Assembly: GCA_037127315.1 (NCBI GenBank)
Contig: JBBBDQ010000350.1
Coordinates: 1,950,501 to 2,014,500 of the forward strand
Direction: 5' to 3'
Length of the DNA: 64,000 bases
Origin: Ascarosepion bandense
Taxonomy: Eukaryota; Mollusca; Cephalopoda; Sepiida; Sepiidae
The position numbers and the translations under genes are program-made. How positions within the stretch are numbered: position 1 is the first letter of the stretch; the number at the start of each line of letters is the position of its first letter. The notes under the pieces were generated by a model, which was not told where the DNA came from, ran no database searches, and was given only the letters and a program-made list of their open reading frames with translations. This document shows positions 45,406 to 56,844 of this stretch, piece by piece.

Positions 45406-45698
45406 GCACTATTGTAAAAACTGCAAGCTTGAAACTTCTGAAAGTCATTTCTTTTGTCTTTGTCTATGAGTGTATCAAATTTGATTAAAATCGAACCACT
45501 CCTTCTATAACCCGATTATTTCGATTATTGATTTTCAATATTCATCAGGGGTACCTTGACACAAAACCTAGCTATGAACACTCGCAAACGCTTATAGTAC
45601 AAATGTGTAAATTTTCAAGAAAATTGGTTCAGCCATTTCGGAGTCTATAGGTAACGGATGGACACACATACAAAGTTCCATTTATAAATAAGTTTAGA
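45156..45698 (-). mobile_element. Helitron-type element, copy 2
   Basis: Minus strand: begins TCTAAACTTATTTATAAATG at 45698 and ends in the GC-rich hairpin and CTATACTGCTAG at 45156; host bases A and T at the ends, as in the other copies. It carries a (TA)n array (45359-45402). 543 bp. Inserted in the Tc1-like relic, so it is younger than that relic. Confidence 0.88.
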
Positions 45699-46250
45699 TT
45701 TAGATCTATAATCTATATAATCCTGAGTGAACTGTAAAATGTTTTCATTTGAGAGGGGTTGCATTTGGCGTGATCTACTGCTACTGTAGCTCATCTGCTT
45801 CAAGGTTTTTGGCATTGTAGAGAAAGGTTATTTGAACTACTGTTACTTTTGGTCAGACTGGTTCAAAATGATATATTCTCATCCAACCTTTTTCATTAAC
45901 AAGGCATTTCTACCTACAAAATTGCCACTTACTAGAAGATTTTTCCTGGTTATTCTCTGGAAATCTTAAAGAGGGTTGCACAGGAAAATTCTATTAGCTC
46001 AGCACTTTTTTTTTTAAAATATTTAAACTCATTTACCTGGCAATAATGATCATGTCTCTAAAAGTTTTTCTCCATAATATATTAAATGAAATTCAGCAGG
46101 TCAACATGATCATATTTAAAACCATTGCTGACACATCATTGGCTGATAAAAATTTGCATAAAAGGACATTGAGAATCATGCTAAATATTAACAATTCATG
46201 TCAGATTTTTGAAAAAGTGTGCTAGTCAGTTGGTAGGTTGTTAGAAAAAT
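45699..46250 (-). pseudogene. Tc1-like transposase relic, N-terminal part
   Basis: Decayed minus-strand sequence matching the order of the same transposase: the stretch near 45770-45800 (tactgctactgtagctcatc = RQMGYSSS-like), the block near 45900-45960 (aaggcatttctacctacaaa, then gccacttactagaag), and the helix-turn-helix remnant near 45985-46010. No open frame. Confidence 0.5.
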
Positions 46251-46385
46251 ATGTAAAAATTCACAAAAATAACCATGGCCATAAAACATCTCTCTCATGT
46301 CTGCTGTGTCAGATTTTTATAATTTTATTTGGTTTACCTTGATTTAAAGAGACATGTCTATTAAAGGTATAACTTAGACTGCTTT

Positions 46386-46500
46386 GTGATCATTTGCAAC
46401 CATTCATGGACTCCATATGCTCCAACAATGATGTTTTATTCCACCATAATACTGTGCCACATCATAGTGCCGAAGTTGCTCAGATTTTATTTGAGTAATG
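46386..46500 (+). pseudogene. Tc1-like transposase fragment (catalytic region)
   Basis: Plus strand: HLQPFMDSICSNNDVLFHHN then TVPHHSAEVAQILFE, which matches the conserved block around the second catalytic aspartate (QQDNAPCHKA in the family). The aspartate is replaced (HHN). Cut off by the SINE at 46503. Confidence 0.5.
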
Positions 46501-46502
46501 TT

Positions 46503-46790
46503 CTTGTGCGTTGTGGTGCAGTGGATATCAGCTTGGAAGGAGAAATCGGGGAGCCGAGTTTGAATTCTAGTTGAATTTGTTGCATTCACTTACACACAAA
46601 TACCCTTGGGAAACGTATTAATCCTTCTCTTCCTTCCAGTTATGGGTTAAATAACAGGACAGATTGGGTTCTATAGCCTTGGCTGGCAACCAGTCTACTG
46701 CAAAAGTAATAGCAACCTACTGCAAGAAAAACTTCTGCTCAGTCAATTATGTCTCTTTGAGCATGTATCATGTATAGCACTTAACTGACT
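46503..46790 (+). mobile_element. Octopus-type tRNA SINE, full length
   Basis: Head tgtgcgttgtggtgcagtgg, B-box region gagtttgaattc, body with ctatagccttggctggcaac, end cttaactgactgac. Confidence 0.9.
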
Positions 46791-46861
46791 GACTATTAAT
46801 GTGTTGCTAATATATATATTTGATCATATAATATCCATAAAAATGATAGTATTATTTACAT

Positions 46862-47063
46862 ATTTTTTTTTTTTAATCATATCACCCCGAGCAAGGCGGT
46901 AACGCCATTGATGTGCAGGGGGCTACGTAAGAGTGAAAAGATTGGAAAAGAGAAAGCCGGAAACCACATCCTAAACCAGGAACAAGGGGTGAGTCTCTAC
47001 TCATGTTCAATAGACGTGGGTGGAGTGTGAACCGGGCGATAGTTTAGTCTATCTACTCCAATT
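46862..47063 (-). mobile_element. Short retroposon with LINE-type tail, monomer
   Basis: T-run, inverted tail (catatcaccccgagcaaggc), body and head (cgggcgatagtttagtctat, ctactccaatt). Confidence 0.9.
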
Positions 47064-47149
47064 CTCTAGTCTAGAATCAGTGTAGTATCTGTGCACTCTG
47101 CTTCAGATCAACAAAGTTTGTAGTGTATGTGCTAATTTTATATTAGTTA

Positions 47150-47451
47150 AATGCCATAGATGATACATGCTAAAGCGATAATGTCTCTTTTGAGGTATGA
47201 CTGACTATGCAGAAGATTTTCCCGCAGTAAGTTGTGATTTTTTTTTCTCCAATAGATTGGTTGCCAACCAAAGCTATAGAACCCAATCTTCCCTGCTACT
47301 TAACCTATAGCTGGCAGGAGAAGAGATGCATTCATACCTTTCCCAAGAGTATTTGGAATGTAAATGAATGCAATGAATTCAACTCAAATTTGAACTCACC
47401 TCTCTGATTTCTAATTTTGAGCTGATATCCATTGCACTGCAAAGCACATAA
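47150..47451 (-). mobile_element. Octopus-type tRNA SINE, full length
   Basis: Minus-strand copy from agttaaatgccatagatgat to the head at gctgatatccattgcactgc. The Helitron at 47452 begins directly at its 5' end. Confidence 0.85.
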
Positions 47452-47948
47452 TCTAAACTTATTTATAAATGGAACTTTGTCTGCGTGTGTGTGTCTGTTA
47501 CCTATAGACTCTGAAATGGCTGAACCAATTTTCTTGAAAATTTACACAGTTGTACTATAAGCATCTTCAAGTGTTCTTAGCTAGGTTTTGTGTTGAGGTA
47601 CTCCCGATAAATATCAAAAATCGACAATTGAAAAAATCGGGTGATAGAAGGAGTGGTCTGATTTTAATCAAATTTGATACACTCATAGGCAAAGACATAA
47701 GAAATGACATTCAGAAGTTTCAAGGTTGCAGTTTTTACAATTGTGCAGAAAATTTGATATTGATACCAGGAAATCAAAATTTGACTTACATCCATTCATT
47801 TTTCTTTCAGTCTACAGTTTCACTTTTACTGAAAACAACTATTGCTTTTTAGTCTTTCGTGCCAACGTCCAAAGAGTCTGAGCTCCAGGACTATGGATGA
47901 GTTTTAAAGCTTTCATTACACCCAAGCAACGCCAGGCTATACTGCTAG
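47452..47948 (+). mobile_element. Helitron-type element, copy 3
   Basis: Begins TCTAAACTTATTTATAAATG after an A and ends with the hairpin (cccaagcaacgccagg) and CTATACTGCTAG before a T. 497 bp. The 3' end is followed by a (TA)n array. Confidence 0.9.

Positions 47949-47976
<28 letters not shown>
47949..47976. repeat. (TA)n microsatellite
   Basis: TA run between a Helitron 3' end and repeat E. Confidence 0.95.
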
Positions 47977-47980
<4 letters not shown>

Positions 47981-48190
47981 TCCTAATTCCACCCTTGTGC
48001 TCCTGGTTTGTTTCTTTTATCATTTCCATGTCAGTTTTAGACCCACTTGAGTGACAGGGTGTAATTGATTTTTATTTTTTTTCAGATTAGATCACTTGCA
48101 GTGGTGTGTAGTAATATGAATCTATTTTCAGGGTGTATGAAGAAATTTGTTTGGCATTGAAAAATATTGCATCATTCATGATTGCATTAG
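47977..48190 (+). repeat. Repeat E, copy 1
   Basis: The sequence cagtcctaattccacccttg through gttttagacccacttgagtg to attgcatcattcatgat recurs in reverse complement at 51000-51205. No coding part or family recognised. Confidence 0.8.
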
Positions 48191-48532
48191 ATTTTTATTA
48201 AGTCCTGATACTATTGTCTCGGCTGTTGGTTAGTTGTCCTACAGCCATTGTCTGCGATGACCATTACTCAAAGGAAGCATATAAAAATTTCAATGCTGCA
48301 TGAACACACTGGCAATCCTTACAGAGGGATTGCTGATATTGTTGGTGTCAGCCTTTCAATTGGCAGTTGTCATCAAGGCAAAGAAACAAACTGGATTCTT
48401 CAGTTCAAAATATAAAGAAGAATGCAGTCAGAAGAGAGAAACAATGCCAAGAGAAAATGTATACATGAACAGGGAAAGTGTGAAAGATTCTAGAAAGACA
48501 TTGTTTTTTTTAATTTAATTTGCACAAGGGTG

Positions 48533-48870
48533 TATCTATCGCCCGGTTCACACTCCACCCACGTCTATTGAACAGGTTAAGAGGCTCATCCCTTGTTCCC
48601 TGTTTAGGATGTGGTTTCCAGCTTTCTCTTTACCAATCTTCTCACTTTTTTTTTTTTTTTTTTTTTTTTTTCAATTGGAGTAGATAGATCCATCTATCAC
48701 CTGGTTCACACTCCACCCACGTCTATTGAACAAGTTAAGAGGCTCATCCCTTGTTCCCTGTTTAGGATGTGGTTTCTGGCTTTCTCTTTACCAATCTTCT
48801 CACTATTATGTAGACCCCTGCACATCAGTGGCGTTACCACCTTGCTCGGGGTGATACGATTAAAAAAAAA
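48533..48870 (+). mobile_element. Dimeric short retroposon, copy 2
   Basis: Left monomer 48533-48645 (cgcccggttcacactccacc to ccaatcttctcac), which stops before the tail; T-run of about 26 (48646-48671); right monomer 48672-48866 (caattggagtagatagatcc to gctcggggtgatacgatt) with A-run. The joint is the same as at 24431-24443. Confidence 0.85.
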
Positions 48871-49752
48871 ATTTTCAAACTATCAAGTTTGCTCATGGGT
48901 GTATAAATTTTTAATCTATCAAATTTTGGTTTGACATTATCATACACTTTTGACATGTCGGAACTTTGATAGAAACAGAAAAACACATAGAAGTCAGTGA
49001 TCACATTCTCATTCTAGATGATAAAACCTCATTAAATAAATATTTCATTATTTTTCTTTTTCATCATAAGATTTATTGAGCAAAGATGGCTGAACCTATT
49101 TAAACTTTTAATCACCCTAACTGCCATAGTCAGATTTATTACCATTTTTTGTCTTCTTCTCACGTTACAGAATGAGTTTGTTCAATCTTCCTGGCATAAT
49201 TTTTCAAAAATTCTTTAACATAATTCATCTTGTTTAATCAAAATTCAATTTTCTCTCCCTCAAGGTAATTTTACAAAAATTATTCTGTTCTCTTAAATGC
49301 TAAACATTAACAAATAAATTCTTTTCATATCTAAACTTCATTTCGTTTTATCACCAGAATCTGCTTTAGGCATCTGAGGCATCATGAAGAAATTCAAAAA
49401 TTCAACTCTAATAATTCTTTGTACAGTTACTATTTTTTTTTCATAGATTTTTCTTTTTCAAATAAGGGAAGAGCAGTTTAACACTACTTAACAAAACAAT
49501 AGCATAAGAACTACTGAGTAAAACTATCAGTACTTAATTCCCATTTTTTCTTATATTTGCTAATGAAAAATGTCAGGAATTTCTCCTTTGACTACAAACA
49601 GCTGATGAACTAAACCCATTTCATCCACTAGGTCACATATCCAAAATCAGTACAAATTACAGTATCACTATTTATCTCTATTTAATTTTGGAAATATCCA
49701 GATGAACTAGTGTTGTGGTGTTATATACTACTATTGGAAAACAACAAGGAAC

Positions 49753-49761
<9 letters not shown>

Positions 49762-49822
<61 letters not shown>
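49762..49822. repeat. (CA)n-(TA)n microsatellite
   Basis: CA run followed by a TA run. Confidence 0.95.
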
Positions 49823-50011
49823 TGTAATGGTTGTTAGAATGTTTTTAAATTCATAGTATCACTACACAAAAAATTTCTCATGTTTCGAAGCCAGCCCATT
49901 ATGTTTTGGATTCATCCTCAGGTGATTTTTTTTTTTAGAAATGAGAATTATCTAAGTTGAAAAGACCGTTTATTTGTGTTGGATTTGTTATTTTGGGGTG
50001 TTAGAGGAGTT

Positions 50012-50017
<6 letters not shown>
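49823..50017 (-). repeat. Short element between two (TA)n arrays with hammerhead-like motif
   Basis: The minus strand at about 49878-49922 reads CTGAGGA, T, GAATCC-loop-GGCTTC (one mismatch), then GAAAC. The element is bordered by TA runs at 49793-49822 and 50018-50049. No coding potential. Confidence 0.5.

Positions 50018-50049
<32 letters not shown>
50018..50049. repeat. (TA)n microsatellite
   Basis: Pure TA run. Confidence 0.95.
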
Positions 50050-50051
<2 letters not shown>

Positions 50052-50999
50052 CTTGTATTTTTATTCTTCAATAGTGATGCTTGTGTGGAGCAGGAAGAAA
50101 GCTGAAGAGAGTTTGTGCACATGAGGGGCTGTCAGGAGTCAGAAACCAGTGGGAGTTTCTTTTCTTGAATTTTTGACTCTGTATAGTCTTAAAATTCCCA
50201 CATGACCCATGTGGCTAAACCTCAACACCCACCATGCATTTTTGCTTTTTCGGGTTGTCACTTTGCTGACTTTATCTACAGCCAGACATATCTGTTAATC
50301 ACATTTGGTGGTTCATCATCTTTTAAGCCACTTGCAACTTTTGTTGACCTTATCTACAGTCAGATGCATCCATCAATTAAATCCACCGTTCACGGTAATA
50401 TATTACAGTGGGATACTAGCATGATGTTTAGTTAGAAATAAATCACCATTATGTTGTGGGTATCACCACTTTGATATGAGTGTGTGTATATCGTATAGTA
50501 ATTATTATGGGTTCCTAGAACATTTATCCCACCGACAATACTAGTGGACTTAGTCCGGGTAAAAATAAAGACACAATACAATGAATGTAAAACAAATAAT
50601 GCATCTTATTAAGAAAAGGTATTTAATGCATACACAATTGTAATGAAAGAAAAAAAACATTAAAACTAGTTATAAGAGGAATGTGCTTGTATGTGTGAAA
50701 CAAACATGAGGGGTAAACTTGTACATGTATGTGTGAGAGAGTTCAAAAGTCAACAGAGGATCAAAGAAGCAAACATTCTTAGCCAGTAGCATTCTTTATC
50801 AATGTCAGCTATATCTAGCACCAAGAGCTAAAAGAGAGAAAATATCATTGTAATTTTAAAGACTCAAAGAGCGCCCCCTAGCAAGTGTTTTGGCAACACC
50901 AAGTAGGATAGCCCACACTATGATTGACTGACTCTTATAAACTGTAACCATTATGATAATGTCCTATTTAGCTTTATTTGTACCTTGATGCAAATGCTC

Positions 51000-51205
51000 A
51001 GGGCCACAGCTTTGTCATGGATGATGCAATATTTTTCAAGGCCAAACAAATTTTCTGAAAATAGATTGATACTACCACTGCAAATGACCTCATCTGAGGA
51101 AAAAATAGAAATTGATTACACCCTGTCACTCCAGTGGGTCTAAAACTGACCATATGATGAAAGAAAGAAAACAGGAACACAAGGGTGGAAGTAGGACTGA
51201 TATAT
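51000..51205 (-). repeat. Repeat E, copy 2
   Basis: Reverse complement of 47977-48190, e.g. acaagggtggaagtaggact at the right end. Confidence 0.8.
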
Positions 51206-51212
51206 AAAATTA

Positions 51213-51357
51213 TGTGCATTGCAGTGCAATGGATATCAGCTCAGAATAAGAAATCAGAGAGGTGAGTTCAAATCTGAGTTTAATTCATTTACATTCCAAA
51301 TAGCCTTGGAAAGGTATGCATCTCTTCTCTTCTGGGTAAAGTAGCAGGGAAGATTGG
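51213..51357 (+). mobile_element. Octopus-type tRNA SINE, 3'-truncated
   Basis: Head tgtgcattgcagtgcaatgg, then gatatcagctcagaataag, and the first part of the body; stops after gggaagattgggtt. The only copy that keeps the head and lacks the tail. Confidence 0.75.
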
Positions 51358-52369
51358 GTTTATGACTGATTCCTCACTATATTACCTATACAAACATATT
51401 GCAAGTGTAGAGTAATGTCAAAATTTGATATTCTTGTTTATATATTTTCATTCTCTATAGCAATCTTTATAAACAGAGCAATGAAGGTGAACTACAATAA
51501 ATTTAGAAGACTTTGCTCATTATTCTTTATGGAAAATTGAAAAATTAAAAATAAATTTCTTTCATATTTGCTTTCGATTCAAGAAAGATTCATTTTAAAA
51601 CTTACTCTTGAAACTGAAAGAATAAAATGATTAACAGATTTATGTGTTTGTTACTCTTTATTTTCTGTTGATTAGATGAAAACATCATTATCGAATCATG
51701 TAATGAAAATATTGTTTCTGGTGGGTTGTTATTTTTATTTTGAATTTTCTCTTAGCATTTAGTGGCTATTGTTGACGACTCAATGATCGAACATCATCAG
51801 CCTCATTATTAAGGTTACAACTATTCCCATGACTATGTCTTATCACAAAGAATTTTATCTGCTGAAGATGCAGTTCACTCTTAACAGGCTATGGGTCAAG
51901 TTTGCCAATTTTTTACAGCCTATATGCCAAATATAGACCTTAACAACATGGAATGGATTTTATAATTTTTCTTTTATAGCTACAAGCATTGGCTGTTCAA
52001 ATAGCATAATGGTTGTTGGTCCAAAAAGTGGTATTAGTTTCATTCACTTTTCACTCATGCCCTTGAAAAAGGCAGGAATTCATCTTTTTTCAATAATGAG
52101 TTAAATGGTTGGTCAAAATAGGTTCTCTTGCCTCGAGTGTTACCAAGTCTAGAAAGTAAACTGAATTCAAAACCAGCCTGTTGAAGATGGGCTATGTCAG
52201 ATATCTTACCCTAGATACACCCACTGCTGCTATAGCTGCAATACATCTGGTGCCCCTATTACCCTTAATAGCTTACAAGATTCATGACCATCTAAGTGCA
52301 TGATGGCTTAGTTATATGTGGAGCGATGGATAAGTTGGCATATAAATGATGCTAAAATGAAAAAACTGA

Positions 52370-52904
52370 TGTTGGAATCTCCTGTAAGTCTTCTGGATGG
52401 TTTCCTTGTTTAAGTTGGTGAATGCTGCCATAAGCCTTGCCTTCAGTTCATCTTTGGCATTTTTTTATCTCTCACTCAACTGTGCCCCACACATAAAAAT
52501 CAAGGGGTTGCAGTCTGGAGTGATGTGGTCACAGAAATTGTCTGACAGCCATGACTGGGTTCTCCTGCTTGTGTGACCTGATGCAGAGTTCTGTTGCCAA
52601 ACATAGGGTCTTTCAGCAGCCACCCTCTTGACTCAAGGCAGTACTACATCCTCAAGGCACATGATGTAGGCCTTCATGTTGAGTCTGAGGACCTATCAAA
52701 AGATCAATGGCAGCATAACATTGCCATCACTAATGGTCACTCCAAATACCTTCGTAATCATAATTAGACTCATCCAACACTTTTTGACTTCTCTTCAGAT
52801 AGACACCCAAACATCCCGAAATGTTCATATTAGAGCTTCTGGTGCAAATGTCAAGCAGTACAGCATGCTGTTTCCAAATTTCTGGTATAGTAAATAGCAT
52901 CATA
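52370..52904 (-). pseudogene. Mariner-like transposase relic, left part
   Basis: Minus strand: WQQNSASGHTSRRTQSWLSD (near 52560-52600) matches the mariner block around the second catalytic aspartate (D replaced by N), then CDHITPDCNPLIFMCG (DLNPLDY in the family) and KDELKARLMAAFTNLNKETI (52390-52470). Stops and shifts make it inactive. It continues at 53216 after the inserted SINE. Confidence 0.8.
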
Positions 52905-53215
52905 TGTCGGATGTGCGTTGTGGTGCAGTGGATATCTACTCGAAATGACAAATCAGGGTGCCAAGTTCAAATTCCAGTTGAATTCCTTGTATTCACTTAT
53001 GCACATGTACCCTTAGGAAAGGTATTAATTCATTTCTTCCCTCCAGTTATGGTTTAAATAATAGGACAGATTGGGTTCTATAGCCTTGGCTGGCAGCCAG
53101 TCTACTACAGAGAGCCATGGCAACCTACTGCGGGATAATCTTCTGCCCAGTCAGTCATGTCTCTTTTGGGACATGATCGCCAAAGCGTGTATCACATATG
53201 GCACTTAACTGACTG
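52905..53215 (+). mobile_element. Octopus-type tRNA SINE with 13-bp target duplication
   Basis: Flanked by AAATAGCATCATA on both sides (52892-52904 and 53216-53228). Head gatgtgcgttgtggtgcagt, full body, end cttaactgactg. It shows that this family inserts by target-primed reverse transcription with a long duplication. Inserted in the mariner relic. Confidence 0.95.
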
Positions 53216-53347
53216 AAATAGCATCATAATACTTTTTTCTCACAGACAGTGCTCAACTGACCCAACTATACTGTGCAGTTGACAAAATCAAAAACAATGC
53301 ACAAAATTAAAAATATGTGACAATTTACCCTTCACACCCTGTATTTT
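53216..53347 (-). pseudogene. Mariner-like element, 5' end
   Basis: Continuation of the relic on the minus strand, to the terminal motif ACAGGGTGTGAAGGG at 53347. A start like CAGGGT is common for mariner ends. The other end was not located. Confidence 0.6.
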
Positions 53348-53644
53348 CTTAGCTTTTTTTTTTAAGATCGACAAGTGCACATAAAAATTGTCATGTCTAT
53401 AAATTCTAATCAAATAAAACATGTTCCGGTGCTGCTAGTGTTGCTTCACTATTCCTTTTACCTATGACTCCTATGTGCCATCTAACTTCAGAACCTGGTC
53501 GATCAAGACCCTCTGCAACTTCATATTGTAGCCCTTACTAAGGTTTACCTTTTCACTTTCTCCCTTTATTCTGTTTTACGTTTATTTACTCAATCTCATT
53601 AGTTAGATTATTTGCTGTTTCCCCTCTGTCCGTCTTGCCATCTT

Positions 53645-54190
53645 CTTCTATGTATCCTGTCCTTTCAGGACATAGGCGATCATAGCTTTCCACGTCTCCC
53701 TAGTGGCTCTTAGTATGTTTTCTCCTGTTACACCTCGCAACCCCCGTTCCATCATCCACCTGATCAGGCCCTTCAAATATTTTATCCACTGCCTTCCTGT
53801 CTCTTTTTCCTTCTATCTGGCCTGTCAGTATCAGGTTCTCTAAGCCCTCCTTCCTCATTGCATGTCCCAGGAACTTCAGTTGTTTCTTCCTGGTGCTCAC
53901 TATTAATTTTTTTTTCGTTGCCATTCATCCCAACACCTCATCGTTGTTCACATGCTCAGTCCATGATATCTGCAGCATCCTTCGGTAAAACCACATTTCT
54001 GCTGCTTCAAGTTTTTTCTTCATTTTTGATGATATTGTCCTGCATTCACTGCCGTATTGAAGAACTGACATCACATAACAATCTAGTCCTCTTTTCTTTG
54101 TTTCTAGTGAAATTGTTCTGTTTCTTAATACTCTACTCAGCTTCTGGAATGCATCCTTGTGCTTTTGAATCTCAGGAATATAAATGTATA
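53645..54190 (-). pseudogene. RTE fragment, C-terminal, first of two
   Basis: Minus strand: remains of KDAFQKLSRVLRNRTISLET, YGSECRTISSKMKKKLEAAE, EMWFYRRMLQISWTEHVNN and RKKQLKFLGHAMRKE, ending in GQIEGKRDRKAV. Same order as 38880-39350. The GAA-type tail is at 53645. Confidence 0.85.
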
Positions 54191-54210
54191 GAAACTGCTG
54201 TGACCACAAA

Positions 54211-54259
54211 GTGGGGGGTCAGTTTATATATTGATTGTAATATGGAATTGATCCCCCAC
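54211..54259. mobile_element. 49-bp inverted-end element, copy 2
   Basis: Same length and ends as 19362-19410 (GTGGGGGGTC...GATCCCCCAC), interior diverged. It lies at the join of the two RTE fragments. Flanks CAAA and CTTA. Confidence 0.6.
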
Positions 54260-54283
54260 CTTATATCCAGTATGCTTCTTCAG

Positions 54284-54835
54284 AACCACATTTTAGTTGC
54301 TTCCAGTTTTTCCTTTATCTTCGAAGATATTGTCCAACATTCACTGCCGTATTGAAGAACTGACATCACATAGCAATCTAGCACTCTCTTCTTTGTTTCT
54401 AGTGAAATTGTCCTGTGTTTTAGTACTTTATTCAGCTTCTGAGACATGTCCTTCACCATGCCAATTTGCCTTTGGATCTCTGTGTTGCACTTTTCATCTC
54501 CTGTTAGAACACTTCTTAGGTATTTAAATTTTTGTACTTGCTTGATTCTAGTGTCCCCCACCTGTATTTGGCATCTTGGGATGCTCTTTTTGCTGATGAC
54601 CATGCATTCAGTTTTCTTACAGTTTTTTGTAGTCCTTTTTTGTCACTCGCTGCAGCTACCTTCTGTAGGAGATCTTGTAGTTTCATTTCCATGTCTGCAA
54701 TCAGCACTGTATCATCTGCATGCCTTATATTGTTCAAATTGTGGTCTTCAATAACAAATCCTGATCTCATATGAGTATCAGATTCTCCAAGCCCGTTTTC
54801 TTCAGCATCTGTCTTCAAAATTTCAACTGTCTCTT
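54284..54835 (-). pseudogene. RTE fragment, second of two
   Basis: Minus strand: NLNNIRHADDTVLIADMEMK (active site YADD changed to HADD), KFKYLRSVLTGDEKCNTEIQ, LDCYMSV-like and YGSECWTISSKIKEKLEA. It overlaps the coding region of the first fragment (GDGKCD to KKLEA present in both), so this is a duplication or a second insertion and not one continuous copy. Confidence 0.85.
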
Positions 54836-55269
54836 CCTGATTCTTTACTTATAAATATTTGGGCATCTATAGGATTATGTGAGTTTGAGAAATGTCAGAA
54901 TGAACAGAAGTAATAAAGTTAACAGATTTTCGGAAAATTAAAAATCCTACAAACCAAACTTACTTATCATTTATGATGGCTTATATATTGGCTTATTGGG
55001 TTGGCTAAAAAGTTTGTTCCCATTATTAAGTAGAAAAGTTACTTAATAAACCACACACACATTGTTTATTACTTACCTGTATACAAGAATGGAATGTTCC
55101 TATTCTCTTATATATGTGGACACTATTGGATTAGTAGTTATTGTACTGACTAGCAGAGTATCTACTTCACACAGCATGCAAGTCTTATATTTCTGATATA
55201 CTATTATCCTCAACCTCTGTTTTGGTAATTACTCACACAGCAACATTTATTTTTAGGGTTGCAAAATTA

Positions 55270-55345
55270 TATTTTATCCTATGTCGGTGGCATAACTTGG
55301 TTTCATGCATTACACAATCATCAGGTGCGTATTTCAAACTGAAAT
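55270..55345 (-). repeat. Dispersed repeat with CTGATGA-hairpin-GAAAC motif
   Basis: Minus strand at 55300-55324: CTGATGA, T, TGTG-loop-TGCA, T, GAAAC, preceded by a tttgaaatacgcac block. Matches 1487-1555. The segment tttcaaactgaaatttc to tgcacc at 55343-55380 partly repeats it in the other direction. Confidence 0.55.
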
Positions 55346-56844
55346 TTCCTGCTTGAAATATGCACCTTGGCAACAAGGAATATCCGCAGGTGGTAAGTCT
55401 TGAAATAAATTGTCAGCTTGAGTGTTTAAGAATAAATGGTTATGATAAAGTGATTCTGTATAAATCTGATCCCAAATGAGTTCGTTTCAAACGTCCAATT
55501 CTCTTACGCTCAACTTGGATCTCTCTTATCAACAACATTCTCAGACCTAATAATCAATTATTAATTAATTATTCCATTGAATGGAATTAAGATAAAGTAA
55601 AGTTTGTTTTCCTGATATATTTGATGCATTTTTGAAGTTATGTCAATTAATAAAACCACAGATTTTTCTCTCTCTCTCTTCAAGTGAATTTTCAATTAAG
55701 GTAACAATGCAAAAAATCTGTAATGTCACAGGAAACATTTTAATTTTAAAATATTTTTAAAATATTACCATTGTTCAAATCATTATTGCAGTTTTCCTCA
55801 GTTTACTTTACCTACTTTTAAAAGTAAAATTTATTTTTCTTTATAGAAAAATCAAATGTCAATTTTTGATAAATTCTTCATGGCAGTTGTTTTTAAATTA
55901 AATTTAATTTGATGTCATTGCTCATAAGTTATGCGACAAAATTAATATTTTTACTTTCTGAACAGAAACCACAAGAATATTCTGCTTTAAGAAAATGGAA
56001 TTGTCATGACAATTTTGATTCTGTTTTGCATTTCTAAAATGCTTTTTAAACATTTCTTTCAATTCTTCAAAAAATACTTTGATTGGATTGAACATGGGAA
56101 AATAAGGATGAAGATTTTTGATTTTATGGCTTTTTAAAAATTCGTCTGTTTTCAATTGTTTTGATGAATGAATGTCTTTCATTACTAAAGGTAATGCTTT
56201 TAGAGGTTCTTTACAAAAAAAAAATGCATGAAAAATGATTGAAAGTAATATGGGAAAGTTTTTAATAAGTTTTGAAATTCAGAAACATATGCTTGGTTCC
56301 TCTTTTTGAAGGTATATTCAGAATTGCAGAGTATTGTCTTTGAGTTCTATAAAAGAAACAAGAATTGTAAATATCCATTGATGTAATCTTTAAAAACACT
56401 TTGAATATTCAATGCCCTTTCTTTGAGCAAACTCACAAATTGTTATAAAAATGTCTTGGTGCATTTGTTATTCTGCTCATCTAGTGGAATCTGGCTGAGC
56501 TTCGAGAGACAATATCTAATTTTATTGAGATGACAATCTCTTATTGAGAAGCTTATAAAAAGTTTTAATTTCTTTTCTTTTCTAATCAACTCAGGGGATT
56601 TTTTTTATATCTCTTTTTATTTCCAAACTTCTTTTTCATATTCTCCATGACTGGTCCAGCTTTTAAAGCACAAAGCACCTGATCTGTATTTTATTTTTCA
56701 ACATCAATGTATTTATAAGATTTTCACGATCTCAAAGTATGAAAAAACATCGAATTTGTGTTTTGATTTTAGAAAATCTCATTAGTAACCAGAATAATAT
56801 CAATACCAAAGTGCTAATCTAGTATGTATCTTTTTCTTTTTTTT

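Noticed and set aside
47550..47852. 100-codon frame inside Helitron copy 3
   Set aside because: Not conserved as a frame in the other three copies and without helicase or Rep motifs.
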